64,000 nucleotides of DNA. Origin: an uncultured bacterium (GTDB lineage Bacteria > Gemmatimonadota > Gemmatimonadetes > Longimicrobiales > RSA9). A program made the translations under genes and the position numbers. Positions 28,099-39,644 of this stretch are shown here, piece after piece. The stretch's first letter is position 1. Each line of letters starts with the position of its first letter. The stretch lies in assembly GCA_937889645.1 (NCBI GenBank), contig CALBZE010000091.1, positions 1-64,000 on the forward strand. The letters are read 5' to 3'. Below the pieces are notes generated by a model. It saw only the letters and a list, made by a program, of their open reading frames with translations. It was not told where the DNA came from and made no database searches.

Positions 28099-29304
28099 CT
28101 ACCCCGTCGGCTCGGGCGCCCGACGCACCAGCTCCAGGAACGGCTTCGGCGGGCGCAACTCGTGCTCGGCCGCCAGCTGGCCGCACGCCGCGGCAATGTC
28201 CCGGCCCCGCGGGCTCCGCACGCTGACCGGCACGCCGCGATCTTCCAGGACCTTCGCGAAGCCGCGAATCCGGTCCGGCGGCGTCGGCCGCCAGTCGTTT
28301 CCCGGGATCGGGTTGTACGGGATGAGATTCACGTGACCGGTGAACTCGCTCACCAGCTCCGCCAGCTCGACGGCCAGCTCCGGCGAGTCGTTCAATCCAT
28401 CGATCATCACGTACTCGAACGTGATGCGGCGCCCGCCCGCCGCGTCGAACTTCCGCAGTGCGTCCAGCAGCTCCGGGAGCGGATGCTTCCGCTCGATCGG
28501 CACGATCTGCCGCCGCAGCTCGTGGTTCGGCGCGTGCAGCGACACGGCCAGGCGGAACTGCTCCGGACGCTCCGCCAGCTCGAGGATCCCCGGCACCACA
28601 CCCACCGTCGAGACCGTCACGCGGCGCGCTCCGAACCCGTAGGCGCGGTTCAGCAGCGTGAGGGCGGGGAAGACCGCCTTCCGGTTCGCCAGCGGCTCGC
28701 CCATCCCCATGAACACCACGTTGGTGATCGGGCCGTACCCGTGCTCCGCCGCCCACCGCCGCGCACCCCGGAACTGCGCCACGATCTCGCCCGTCGTCAG
28801 CTGCCGACGGTAACCCGACCACCCCGTCGCGCAGAAGACGCACGCCATCGCGCACCCCGCCTGCGACGAGATGCACAGCGTCAGACGGCCGTCGGCCGGG
28901 ATGAGCACCGATTCGACCAGCTCCCCATCCGCTAGCCGCCAGAGATGCTTGACCGTCCCGTCCGCCGAGCGGGCAGTCCGGGCCGCATCCGGCGCGCACA
29001 GCCGGAACGACTCGGCCAACGCCGCCCGCTCCGCCGTCGGCAGGTCCGTCATCTCGTCGAAGCTCATGGCGTCCCGCTCGTACAGCCACGCCCGCGCCTG
29101 ACGCACCCTGTACGGCGCCGCGCCCCTGGACGCGAAATGCTCGCCCAGCAGCCGCTCGAGCTCCTCGGGCTGCAGATCCAGCAGCTCCAACGCCTCGATC
29201 CCCGTCGTTTCCGTCTCGTCGACCACTTCGTCCAGGCCCGCTTCCGTTCCGATCTGGATTGCCCCGCCAAGCTCGCGTCGCGCCGCGGCGACCGACCGCC
29301 GCAC
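28099..29304 (-). CDS. rlmN: Dual-specificity 23S rRNA/tRNA adenine C2-methyltransferase RlmN
   Basis: Radical SAM enzyme that methylates A2503 of 23S rRNA and A37 of some tRNAs. It has the cluster motif CAMACVFCATGW near residue 150, FMGMGEPLANRKAV, STVGVVPGI, SLHAPNHELR, LIPYNPIPGNDW and the catalytic Cys in IAAACGQLA near 380. The given GTG start yields 401 residues, but its ribosome site abuts the codon. GTG at 29226 (375 residues, closer to family length) is a good alternative. Confidence 0.93.
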   Translation of the reverse strand: MRRSVAAARRELGGAIQIGTEAGLDEVVDETETTGIEALELLDLQPEELERLLGEHFASRGAAPYRVRQARAWLYERDAMSFDEMTDLPTAERAALAESFRLCAPDAARTARSADGTVKHLWRLADGELVESVLIPADGRLTLCISSQAGCAMACVFCATGWSGYRRQLTTGEIVAQFRGARRWAAEHGYGPITNVVFMGMGEPLANRKAVFPALTLLNRAYGFGARRVTVSTVGVVPGILELAERPEQFRLAVSLHAPNHELRRQIVPIERKHPLPELLDALRKFDAAGGRRITFEYVMIDGLNDSPELAVELAELVSEFTGHVNLIPYNPIPGNDWRPTPPDRIRGFAKVLEDRGVPVSVRSPRGRDIAAACGQLAAEHELRPPKPFLELVRRAPEPTG

Positions 29305-29459
29305 CCTCCCGCGATCGCCGTCGCCTCGCTACGTATCTCCGCAGCCCAGCCGGCCTATGGTACCCCGCCCGCCGGGCCGCGGTCCGGCCATCTCCATCTG
29401 CTTGATGCGCCTCTGGGTGGTCGTTAATTTTGCCGAATTGTGTATGATCCGAAACCCCA

Positions 29460-29942
29460 ATGCGACTTTCTGCCGGTGTGCCCGTGCTGCTTTCGGATTT
29501 GATCACACCCGACCGGATCAAGATCCCGCTCGTCTCGCACGACAAGGATGAGCTGCTCCGCGAGCTCGTCGAGGTCGTCACGCGCGGCGGCGGGATCGAT
29601 GACCCGGAAGACCTGCTTCGCGCCGTCCGCGAGCGTGAGGCGGTCCTGTCCACCGGGATCGGCAACGGCGTCGCGATCCCGCACGGCAAGTCGCCCGCCG
29701 TACCCGAATTGCGGATGGCGGCCGGCACCACCGCCGAGCCGGTCGACTTCGACGCGCTCGACGGCCAGCCCGTGCGGCTCTTCTTCCTCCTCGTCGGCCC
29801 CGAGAGCGCGGCCGGGCAGCATATCAAGGCCCTGAGCCGAATCTCGCGTCTGGTCCGCAGGGAGGATATACGGTCCACGCTCCTCGCCGCGCGGAACGCG
29901 GAGGAGTTCTATCGCGCGCTACGGAACGCGGAAGGCGTGTGA
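29460..29942 (+). CDS. PTS EIIA type-2 (PtsN-like) protein
   Basis: Phosphocarrier domain of the fructose/nitrogen class. The 160-residue protein contains the phosphorylatable His in GNGVAIPHGKS near residue 75 and the following RLFFLLVGPESAAGQHIKAL. No sugar-permease domains are adjacent. It may therefore act as a regulator, as PtsN does, or as a stand-alone carrier. A TATGAT box (29443-29448) lies 11 bases upstream of the ATG, implying a very short leader; no convincing -35 box was seen. It is the first gene of a long coupled block, and its stop overlaps the VanZ-like gene. Confidence 0.82.
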   Translation: MRLSAGVPVLLSDLITPDRIKIPLVSHDKDELLRELVEVVTRGGGIDDPEDLLRAVREREAVLSTGIGNGVAIPHGKSPAVPELRMAAGTTAEPVDFDALDGQPVRLFFLLVGPESAAGQHIKALSRISRLVRREDIRSTLLAARNAEEFYRALRNAEGV

Positions 29943-30311
29943 GGACGCGGACAGGGTTGATCGCCTTCGTCCCCGCCCTCTGCTGGGCGGGCGTCGTGGC
30001 GTTCGTGGGCGGGATCGACGATCCGATTGGGCCGACGGTCGATCTGCCGATCGACAAGGTGGCCCATTTCTTCTTGTATGGCGTGCTCGGCGCGCTTGCG
30101 GCATGGGGCTGGCAACGTGCGGGTCGCCGGCCGGCCTGGTGGTGGCTCATCCTTGCCATCTGGCTGCTGGGGGCCTGGGATGAGTGGCGCCAGACGCGCA
30201 TCTCGGGACGGTCCGCCGAGTTCGCGGATTGGGTGGCGGACGCTACCGGCGCTCTCACCGCGTTCGCAGTGATCCGAGCGTTGGCAGGGATGGCAAGGGA
30301 AAGGGACGGCA

Positions 30312-32226
<1,915 letters not shown>

Positions 32227-32237
<11 letters not shown>

Positions 32238-33213
32238 CACGATTCAGCACAGACTGCCGGTCGAGGGCGCGGATTACCAGATCCTGGCCGGCATCAACGA
32301 CGCGAACCTCCAGGAGCTGGCGCGCCTGACCTCGTGCCGGGTGATCCTGCGCGGCGACTACCTCGTCCTTTCCGGCGAGCTGGCGGACGTCGAGCGGGCG
32401 GTCCCGGCCGCGCAGCAGCTCGTCGACCTGGCTCGCCTCGGCACGGTCTTCGGCGTCGAGGAGGTGCGGCGCGCCGTCGCCGACGCCGGGATGAACGGGA
32501 AGTTCGAGGTCGTCGAGCACGGCCGCGAGCCGGAGGACCGGCGCCTCTTCTTCGGCGGATCGAAGAAGGTGATCCAGCCGAAGTCCGAAGGCCAGGCCGC
32601 GTACCTCGACGCGATGGCGAAGAACGACATCGTCATCGCGATCGGGCCCGCAGGCACGGGGAAGACCTACCTGGCCGTCGCGATGGCGGTCGACATGCTC
32701 CGGAAGAACCGGGTCAAGCGGATCATCCTGGCCCGGCCGGCGGTCGAGGCGGGCGAGAACCTGGGCTTCCTCCCCGGCGACCTCCAGGAGAAGGTCGACC
32801 CGTATCTGCGGCCGCTCTATGACGCGCTCGAGGACATGATGCCCGCCGATTGGGTGCGACGCTCGATCGAGTCGCGGGTCATCGAGATCGCGCCGCTCGC
32901 CTACATGCGCGGCCGCACGCTGTCGGACGCGTTCGTGATCCTCGATGAGGCCCAGAACGCGACGACGGCGCAGATGAAGATGTTCCTCACGCGGTTGGGG
33001 CTCAACTCGCGGACCGTGATCACGGGGGACAAGACACAGATCGACCTGCCGCGGCAGGAAGACTCCGGGCTGCTCCAGGTCGAGCGCATCCTCCAGGGGA
33101 TCGACGGGATCCGCTTTGTCTATCTCGACGGCGTCGACGTGGTGCGTCACCGGCTGGTCAAGGAGATCATCCAGGCGTACAACGCCGCCGACGAGGAGCG
33201 ATCGGAGCGATAG
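32227..33213 (+). CDS. phoH: PhoH/YbeZ-family ATPase
   Basis: RNA-associated ATPase usually encoded beside ybeY. The 328-residue protein has a small N-terminal KH-like part, Walker A GPAGTGKT (near residue 140), the PAVEAGENLGFLPGDLQEKV block, Walker B VILDEAQNAT and the sensor TGDKTQIDLP. It starts at GTG and overlaps the aspS end by 11 bases; one base separates it from the pgpH start. Context (pgpH, ybeY) fits a role in rRNA maturation and RNA decay. Confidence 0.93.
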
Positions 33214-33214
33214 C

Positions 33215-35467
33215 GTGAACGAACGGTTCGGGGTGAGAGACGCGATTCGCACGCTGAGCGGCAAGCCCGACCGGGTTTGGCCGGCGGGCGTGCTGCATCA
33301 CGGCAGCCGGGCGCTGCTCCTGGTGCTGCTCGCCTTCTTCGCGCAGCTGCTCTTCCCGGTCGCGCCGGTCCCCGACTTCCCGGTCCTCGAGATCGGGATG
33401 GTGGCGGAGGAGGACGTCATCGCGCAGGTCGGCTTCCCGATCTACAAATCGGATGCCGAGCTCGCGCGCGAGCGTGCTGATGCCGCAGCGACGGTCGAGC
33501 CGATCTTCGAGTTCACGCCGGCGGCGATGGACACCATGCTCGCCCGCGTGCGCGTCTTTTTCGGCCAGATCGACAGCGTGGCCACGGCGGGCGGCGACGA
33601 GACGGTGGCCGGCGCGGGCGTGCGGTCCGTGCTCCGTTCATACGCGCTCCCGACCTCGGACCCGGTCGTCGACGTCCTGCTCTCGGCTCGCCGTCGCGCG
33701 GAGCTCGTGCGCGCCGTCGAGCGGGCCGTACAGCTCGATCTTCCGGCCGGGGTGGCGTCGGCCCGAGAGCTCGAGGAGAACCCGGGCTCGAAGATCCGCC
33801 TCCGCCGCGACGGGCGGAACCTGCTGCTCGATCGCGACTCCGTCATGACGACGCCGCGCTTCATCGAGCGAGCGGCGCGGCACCTCCCGGGCGGCGTCGG
33901 CGCCGAGCAGGCGGAGCTGCATCGTCTGATCCTGATCCGCTTCTTCGAGCCGAGCGTTCGTCTCGACCGCGAGGCGACGGAGGCCGCGCGCGAGCGTGCA
34001 CGTCGGGCGGTTCCGGAGATCAAGGGCGAGGTCCTGAAGGGGGAGAAGATCGTCGGCGCGCACGAGCCGATCCGCGCCGCAGAGCTCGAGCGGCTCGAGG
34101 CATACCGTGACCACCTCGCCCGCATCGGCGGTACGGAGGAGGGCGTGGCCAGCTTCGGCCGCTCGGCCGGGCTCTTCATCTACAACCTGGCCGTGCTGTC
34201 CGTCTTCGGCCTCCTGCTGTTCTATTACCGGCCATCCGTCTACAGGGACTTCCGGCACGTCCTGCTGATCGGGCTCCTGATCGCCGCGTTCGTCGGCGGC
34301 GCGGCGCTGGTGTCGGCCAATGCCTGGCCGTCGGAGCTGATCCCGATCGCGTTCCCCGCGCTCGTCGTGGCGGCGCTCTGGGATGGGCGAATGGCGCTCA
34401 ACCTCTCGCTCATCCTGGCCATCCTCCTGGCCGGCCAGACGCCGTTCCTCGGGGTGTCTACCCTCTTCACGCTGGTCATGGGCGGGGCGGCGGCGTCGCT
34501 CGGCGCGCGCGTCGCCCGGCGTCGCTCGAACACATGGGCGTACATCGCGATCATCGCCGGCGCGTACGTCGTCGCGGCGCTCGCGCTGGGGCTGCTCCGT
34601 TCACGCGGGGCGCCCGAGATCGTCGCCGCGGCGTTCTGGGGCACCGTCAACGCGGTCGCAAGCGCGCTCATCGCGGTCGGGTTCCTGCCGCTGTTCGAGT
34701 CGTTCACGCGGATCACGACCGAACAGACGCTCCTCGAGCTGACCGACATGAACCACCCGCTGCTCCAGCGGCTGCAGCGTGAGGCGGCCGGCACCTTCGC
34801 CCACTCGCTCAACGTCGCGAACCTGGCCGAGGTCGCCGCGCGCGCGATCGATGCGAATGCGCTCCTCACCCGTGTCGGCGCGTACTTCCACGATATCGGG
34901 AAGATGCTGAAGCCGCAGTACTACATCGAGAACCAGCCGCACGGGCGGAACCCGCACGACAAGTTGAAGCCGGCCACGTCCGCGTCGATCGTTCGCGCGC
35001 ACGTTACCGACGGCCTGAAGATGGCCGAGGAAGCGAAGCTGCCGGACAGCGTCAAGGCGTTCATCGCCGAGCACCACGGCACGCAGCTGATCAGCTTCTT
35101 CTACGAGAAGGCCCGCGAGCTCGACCCGACGTCCGAGCCCGACGTGCGGGACTTCTCCTACCCGGGCCCGCGGCCGCAGTCGCGCGAGACGGCGATCGTC
35201 ATGCTGGCCGACTCGGTCGAATCCGCGGCTCGCGTCCTCCCGGACCCGACGCCGGATCGGATACGTGCGCTGGTCGACCGCATCGTCGAGTCGAAGATCG
35301 CCCAGCGGCAGCTCGACGAGGCGCCCCTCACCTTCGGCGAACTCTCCCGCATCAAGGAGCAGTTCGTGGCCGGGCTCTCGGGCATCTACCATCAGCGGAT
35401 CGATTACCCGACGGTCCGCGAAGAGGCGGACTCGTCCACGGTGCCCGCCGCCGGTCGCAGCAGTTGA
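33215..35467 (+). CDS. pgpH: 7TM-HD phosphohydrolase PgpH (c-di-AMP phosphodiesterase family)
   Basis: Members hydrolyse cyclic di-AMP. The 750-residue protein begins at GTG (NERFGVRDAIRTLSG) with GGAG seven bases upstream. It has a first membrane helix near residue 35 and an extracytoplasmic 7TMR-HDED domain (about 60-310). Six or seven more helices follow (about 320-510), then a cytoplasmic HD domain with FAHSLNVANLAE, YFHDIGKML, YIENQPHGRNPHDKL and EHHGTQL. All expected metal-site residues are present. No c-di-AMP cyclase lies in the window. It overlaps ybeY by one base. Confidence 0.9.
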   Translation: MNERFGVRDAIRTLSGKPDRVWPAGVLHHGSRALLLVLLAFFAQLLFPVAPVPDFPVLEIGMVAEEDVIAQVGFPIYKSDAELARERADAAATVEPIFEFTPAAMDTMLARVRVFFGQIDSVATAGGDETVAGAGVRSVLRSYALPTSDPVVDVLLSARRRAELVRAVERAVQLDLPAGVASARELEENPGSKIRLRRDGRNLLLDRDSVMTTPRFIERAARHLPGGVGAEQAELHRLILIRFFEPSVRLDREATEAARERARRAVPEIKGEVLKGEKIVGAHEPIRAAELERLEAYRDHLARIGGTEEGVASFGRSAGLFIYNLAVLSVFGLLLFYYRPSVYRDFRHVLLIGLLIAAFVGGAALVSANAWPSELIPIAFPALVVAALWDGRMALNLSLILAILLAGQTPFLGVSTLFTLVMGGAAASLGARVARRRSNTWAYIAIIAGAYVVAALALGLLRSRGAPEIVAAAFWGTVNAVASALIAVGFLPLFESFTRITTEQTLLELTDMNHPLLQRLQREAAGTFAHSLNVANLAEVAARAIDANALLTRVGAYFHDIGKMLKPQYYIENQPHGRNPHDKLKPATSASIVRAHVTDGLKMAEEAKLPDSVKAFIAEHHGTQLISFFYEKARELDPTSEPDVRDFSYPGPRPQSRETAIVMLADSVESAARVLPDPTPDRIRALVDRIVESKIAQRQLDEAPLTFGELSRIKEQFVAGLSGIYHQRIDYPTVREEADSSTVPAAGRSS

Positions 35468-35922
35468 TGGGGATCGACATCCGGGTCGACGCGACCGCGG
35501 TCGGGAGCGCGGACGCCCTTCCCGGGGCCGAGGCGCTAGCGGCGCTCCTCGAACGGGCGGTCCGGTCCGTGCTCGACGCCCACGGCGTCCGTAGCGCCGA
35601 GATCTCCGTCGCTCTGCTCGACGACGCCGCGATCGCCGGGATGAACCGGGAGTTCCTTTCGCACGAGGGGCCGACCGACGTCATCTCGTTCGAGCTCGGC
35701 GTCGTGGGGGACGCGACGGTCGGCGACATCTACATCGGTTGGGAGCAGGCGATGCGTCAGGCGGCGGCGCTGGGCGTCGAGCCCCGCGAAGAGCTCGCGC
35801 GCCTCGCCGTCCACGGCACGCTTCACGTGCTCGGGTACGATCACCCGGAGGGAGAGGAAAGGGAAGAGAGCGAGATGTGGCAGCGCCAGGAAGCCATCCT
35901 TCGGGAGGTGCTCGCGCGATGA
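35467..35922 (+). CDS. ybeY: Endoribonuclease YbeY
   Basis: Zinc-dependent RNase needed for 16S rRNA 3'-end maturation and ribosome quality control. The 151-residue protein carries the three-histidine metal motif HGTLHVLGYDHPEGEE near residue 117 and the upstream SHEGPTDVISF. The ATG overlaps the pgpH stop (TGATG), and its own stop overlaps the DUF502 gene (ATGA). The phoH-pgpH-ybeY order is common across bacteria. Confidence 0.95.
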   Translation: MGIDIRVDATAVGSADALPGAEALAALLERAVRSVLDAHGVRSAEISVALLDDAAIAGMNREFLSHEGPTDVISFELGVVGDATVGDIYIGWEQAMRQAAALGVEPREELARLAVHGTLHVLGYDHPEGEEREESEMWQRQEAILREVLAR

Positions 35923-36542
35923 ACTGGGCCGTTGTCAAGCGTCGCCTGATCGCCGGGCTCGTCGTGATCGCGCCCGTCACGATCACCGCGGTCGTGCTCT
36001 GGTGGATCTTCCAGAGCCTGGACGGCCTGCTCGGCAATTTCATCTACCCGGCGATAGGCGTCGACATCCCGGGGCTGGGCCTGCTCCTCCTGATCGTCGT
36101 CCTCCTCGCCGTCGGATGGCTCGCCGAGCGCACCGTCGGCGCCAGGATCGTCGCGTGGTGGCACACGCTCCTCGAGCGTTTCCCGCTCACGCGCCGGCTC
36201 TACACCGCGTCGCATCGGATCGTCCGTACGGTGTTCGGCGAGGAGAAGCGGTTCTTCCGCGAGGTCGTGCTCGTGGAGTACCCCGCGCACGGGCGCTGGT
36301 CCATCGGGTTCCTCACCTCGAACGCGCCCGATGACATACGCGACGCCGTCGGCGACGGCGTGGTCGTGTTCATCCCGACGACGCCCAACCCGACCACCGG
36401 GTTCCTGGTCGTCGTGAGCCGCGACGACGTGCGGCCGCTTCCGTGGACGCTCGAGCAGGCGTTCACCTTCATCCTTTCGGCGGGCGGGGTTTCGCCCGAA
36501 TTGCAGGCGACCGAAGCGGGGATCGGGAAAGCCGACGCATGA
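35919..36542 (+). CDS. DUF502 membrane protein
   Basis: The 207-residue protein has two strong membrane helices (about 8-28 and 48-68) separated by a short loop. A soluble part follows with the family's SIGFLTSNAP and VVVFIPTTPNPTTGFLVVVS. DUF502 members are widespread in bacteria and have no settled function. The gene overlaps both neighbours by four bases, so it is co-translated with ybeY and mgtE. Confidence 0.85.
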   Translation: MNWAVVKRRLIAGLVVIAPVTITAVVLWWIFQSLDGLLGNFIYPAIGVDIPGLGLLLLIVVLLAVGWLAERTVGARIVAWWHTLLERFPLTRRLYTASHRIVRTVFGEEKRFFREVVLVEYPAHGRWSIGFLTSNAPDDIRDAVGDGVVVFIPTTPNPTTGFLVVVSRDDVRPLPWTLEQAFTFILSAGGVSPELQATEAGIGKADA

Positions 36543-37936
36543 GCACCGTCGAGACTGTGGGTCTCCCGGAAGATCGTGGCATCCGCCCCGAGCACGTTCA
36601 CGATCTGCTCGAGGCCGGGGAGACCGAGCATCTCGCCGAGCTGCTCTCCGACCTGCACCCGAGCGACCTCGCCGACCTGCTGAACGAGCTGGACGACGAC
36701 GATCGCGTCGCCCTGCTCGACCTCCTCCCGGCGGACATCGCCTCCGAGACGCTGGCCGAAATGGCCACGGAGGAGCACCCCGCCGAGCTCCTGACGGCCC
36801 TCGGCCCCGAGCGCGTCGGCGAGCTCGTCGCCGAGCTGCCGGACGACGACGCCGTCGATCTGATCCGCCACCTCGAGCCCGAGGAGCAGGCCCGCATCCT
36901 CGCCTCGCTGCCCCGCCTCGAGGCCGGCACGCTGCGCAAGCTCCTCCAGTACGACGAGGAGTCGGCGGGCGGCATCATGACGACCGAGCTCGTCGCCGTC
37001 TCCGTGCACCTCACCGCGGCCGAGGCGATCGAGGAGGTGCGGCGGCAGGCGCACGAGCTCGGCGGCGAGTTCTACGCGATCTTCGTCGTCGACCTGCTCC
37101 GGCGTCTCCTCGGCACCGTCTCGATCCAGGAGCTGGTCCTTGCCGACCCCAGGACGCCGCTCCGCGACCTCGTCGAGCCGCCGGTCGCCACCGTGACCGT
37201 CGACACCGACCAGGAGGAGGTCGGCCGCATCATCGCGCGCTACAACATCCCCTCCGTCCCGGTCGTCGGCCCGGACAACGTCCTCCTCGGCCGGATCACG
37301 TGGGACGACGTGATCGACGTCATCGAGGCCGAGCAGACGGAGGACATCCTCCGCCTGGGCGGCGTCGTCTCGGAGGAGGAGGTCCGCGGCACGTGGCACG
37401 AGGCCGTTCGCAGCCGTCTGCCGTGGCTGTTCGTCAACCTGTTCACCGCGGCCATCGCCGCGTCCGTCGTCGGGATCTTCCTCCCCACGATCGAGAGCTT
37501 CGCCGTGCTCGCCGTGATCATGCCGATCATCGCCGGGATGGGCGGCAACTCGGGCACCCAGACGCTCGCCGTGACCGTGCGTCGACTCGCGCTCACGCAC
37601 GAGAGCGACGCGCGCCGCTGGGGCGTCGTCGGCAAGGAGCTGCTCGTCGGGCTCGTCAACGGCGCGGCGCTCGGCGGCTTCGTGGCCGCCGCGAGCTACT
37701 TCCTCGGCATCGTCGCTCCGGAGTACTGGCCCGCCACGCCGATGCTCGGCCTCGTCGTGCTCTTCGCCATGTGGGGCAACCTGATCGTTGCCTCGCTCGC
37801 CGGCGCGTTCGTGCCGATCCTCCTCGAGCGCCTGGGCGTGGATCCTGCCATCGCGTCGTCGATCTTCGTGACGACGTTCACCGACCTGGCAGGATTCTTC
37901 TTCCTCCTCGGCCTCGCGTCGCTGCTGCTCCTATGA
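36539..37936 (+). CDS. mgtE: MgtE-family magnesium transporter
   Basis: Mg2+ channel/transporter gated by cytoplasmic magnesium. The 465-residue protein has the MgtE N-domain of helical repeats (about 35-140), two CBS domains (about 140-265) with SVPVVGPDNVLLGRITWDDV, and five membrane helices. The pore signature is GMGGNSGTQTLA near 335. All parts are present. It overlaps DUF502 and the ABC1-kinase gene by four bases each. Confidence 0.92.
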   Translation: MSTVETVGLPEDRGIRPEHVHDLLEAGETEHLAELLSDLHPSDLADLLNELDDDDRVALLDLLPADIASETLAEMATEEHPAELLTALGPERVGELVAELPDDDAVDLIRHLEPEEQARILASLPRLEAGTLRKLLQYDEESAGGIMTTELVAVSVHLTAAEAIEEVRRQAHELGGEFYAIFVVDLLRRLLGTVSIQELVLADPRTPLRDLVEPPVATVTVDTDQEEVGRIIARYNIPSVPVVGPDNVLLGRITWDDVIDVIEAEQTEDILRLGGVVSEEEVRGTWHEAVRSRLPWLFVNLFTAAIAASVVGIFLPTIESFAVLAVIMPIIAGMGGNSGTQTLAVTVRRLALTHESDARRWGVVGKELLVGLVNGAALGGFVAAASYFLGIVAPEYWPATPMLGLVVLFAMWGNLIVASLAGAFVPILLERLGVDPAIASSIFVTTFTDLAGFFFLLGLASLLLL

Positions 37937-39612
37937 CCCGCTGGCGTCGCGCGTTCGTCATCTTCTGGCGCCTGACGCCCTTCGTCTTCGCGTTCCTCCG
38001 CGACCGCCGACGCTGGATCCTCTTCGGTCGGCCCGCGCGCCGAACCACGGCCGACCACCGTCGCCGCGCCGACCGCCTGACCTCCGCGATCGCCGACCTC
38101 GGCCCGACATTCATCAAGCTGGCCCAGGTCTTCAGCGCGCGCGCCGACATTCTGCCGGAGCCGTACCTCTCGGCGATCGGCCGGCTGCAGGACCGCGTCC
38201 CGCCCGTCCCGGCCGCGCGCATCGAGGCCGTCATCGCCGCCGAGCTCGGACGACCCGTAGACGACGTCTTCGCCTTCTTCGACCGCGAGCCGATCGCCGC
38301 CGCGAGCCTCGGCCAGGTCCACCGCGCGAAGGTGGCCGGCGAAGACGTCGCCGTGAAGGTCCTGCGCCCGGGCGTCGAGGCCCTCATCGCCGTCGATCTC
38401 GACATCTCGTTCCGGATCCTCTTCCTCCTGAACATCCTCTTCCCGAACCACCACGTCCGCGCGCTCACGACCGTGGTCCGGGAGTTCAGCGTGCGCATCC
38501 GCGAGGAGGTCGACTTCCGACGCGAGGCGGACAACATCGCCACTTTCCGCGAGATCTTCACCCGCGACCGCCGCGTCCGCGCGCCGCGCGTCTTCGAGGA
38601 GTTCACCCGCCGCCGCGTCCTCGTCCTCGAGTGGATCGAAGGCGACAAGGTCGACAGCCTCGCCGACCGCTTCGCCACCGGCGAGCTGGAGTTCCGCCGG
38701 GTCATGGAACTCCTCATCGAGGTCTACCTGCGCATGCTCGTGGTCGACGGCTTCATGCACGCCGATCCGCACCCCGGGAACATCGTCGTCGACCCCGAGG
38801 GGCGCATCGTCTTCCTCGACTGGGGGATGGCGATTCGCCTCACGCGCGCGACCCGCGACCAGCTCCTGCGCGTCTCCCTCGCCGCGGCGCGTGAGGACGT
38901 CGACGACCTCATCAACGGCATGTACGAGCTCGGGATGATCGATCCCGAGATCACCCGGGCCGAGGTACGCGATGCGGCGGCCGAGATTCTGGGTATCATC
39001 CAGCGCGCCCGCGAGCTGGGACCCCGGGCGGTCCAGCACGCCGTGCGCGAGATCATGGACACGTTCTACACCTGGCCGCTCATCCTCCCGCGCGAGCTCG
39101 TCTACTTCTTCCGCGCCGCCGCGATCCTGGAGGGGATCGGCTTCCGCTACGACCCGCTCTTCAACGGGCTCGAGGCCGTCCGCCCCGTGATCCGTCGCAT
39201 GCGTGCCGACCTGCTGCGCGTCACCATGCGCGAGCCGGCGGAGGTCGCCCGCGGCGTGATCGACGAGACGCGTGCGGTCGTCCTCGGCCTGCGCGACGTG
39301 CTCCGCCGCGCGGAGCGGGAGGAGTTCCGCGTCCGCATTCATCCGCGCGACGTCCTGCACGCCGAGCGGTTCCTGCTCCTACAGGTCAGGCGCATCCTGC
39401 TCTCCCTCTTCGCCGTGACCGCGGCGCTGATCACGGCGCTGCTCTTCATCGCCCTGCGCAACTACTGGATCCTCGCGTTCGGGCTCGTCGCGGCGCTCGT
39501 CATGTTCCTCGTCGCGCTCGTGATCCCGACGCACCTCCTCGAGAATCCGCTCCGCCACGCCCGCGGACTCCGGCCGCCCGGCGAGGACGGATTGGGCCCG
39601 CCAGCGGTTTGA
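37933..39612 (+). CDS. ABC1/UbiB-family atypical kinase
   Basis: UbiB-like protein, associated elsewhere with quinone or isoprenoid lipid metabolism. The 559-residue protein has the family-specific KLAQVFSARADILP, the Ala-rich loop AAASLGQVHRA, the Lys in VAVKVLRPG, HADPHPGNIVV and FLDWGMA in place of DFG. Two C-terminal membrane helices (about 475-525) complete the usual plan. No ubiquinone or menaquinone genes are adjacent. The substrate is unknown. The ATG overlaps the mgtE stop. Confidence 0.88.
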   Translation: MTRWRRAFVIFWRLTPFVFAFLRDRRRWILFGRPARRTTADHRRRADRLTSAIADLGPTFIKLAQVFSARADILPEPYLSAIGRLQDRVPPVPAARIEAVIAAELGRPVDDVFAFFDREPIAAASLGQVHRAKVAGEDVAVKVLRPGVEALIAVDLDISFRILFLLNILFPNHHVRALTTVVREFSVRIREEVDFRREADNIATFREIFTRDRRVRAPRVFEEFTRRRVLVLEWIEGDKVDSLADRFATGELEFRRVMELLIEVYLRMLVVDGFMHADPHPGNIVVDPEGRIVFLDWGMAIRLTRATRDQLLRVSLAAAREDVDDLINGMYELGMIDPEITRAEVRDAAAEILGIIQRARELGPRAVQHAVREIMDTFYTWPLILPRELVYFFRAAAILEGIGFRYDPLFNGLEAVRPVIRRMRADLLRVTMREPAEVARGVIDETRAVVLGLRDVLRRAEREEFRVRIHPRDVLHAERFLLLQVRRILLSLFAVTAALITALLFIALRNYWILAFGLVAALVMFLVALVIPTHLLENPLRHARGLRPPGEDGLGPPAV

Positions 39613-39644
39613 CAGCCCTCTCGGGCGGGTACATCTTTGACGTA

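Noticed and set aside
39609..39635. TTGACA at the start of the meaB region considered as a promoter
   Set aside because: A TACATC box lies only 15 bases away and other spacings give poor -10 boxes. The same bases overlap the preceding stop codon and may instead be a TTG start.
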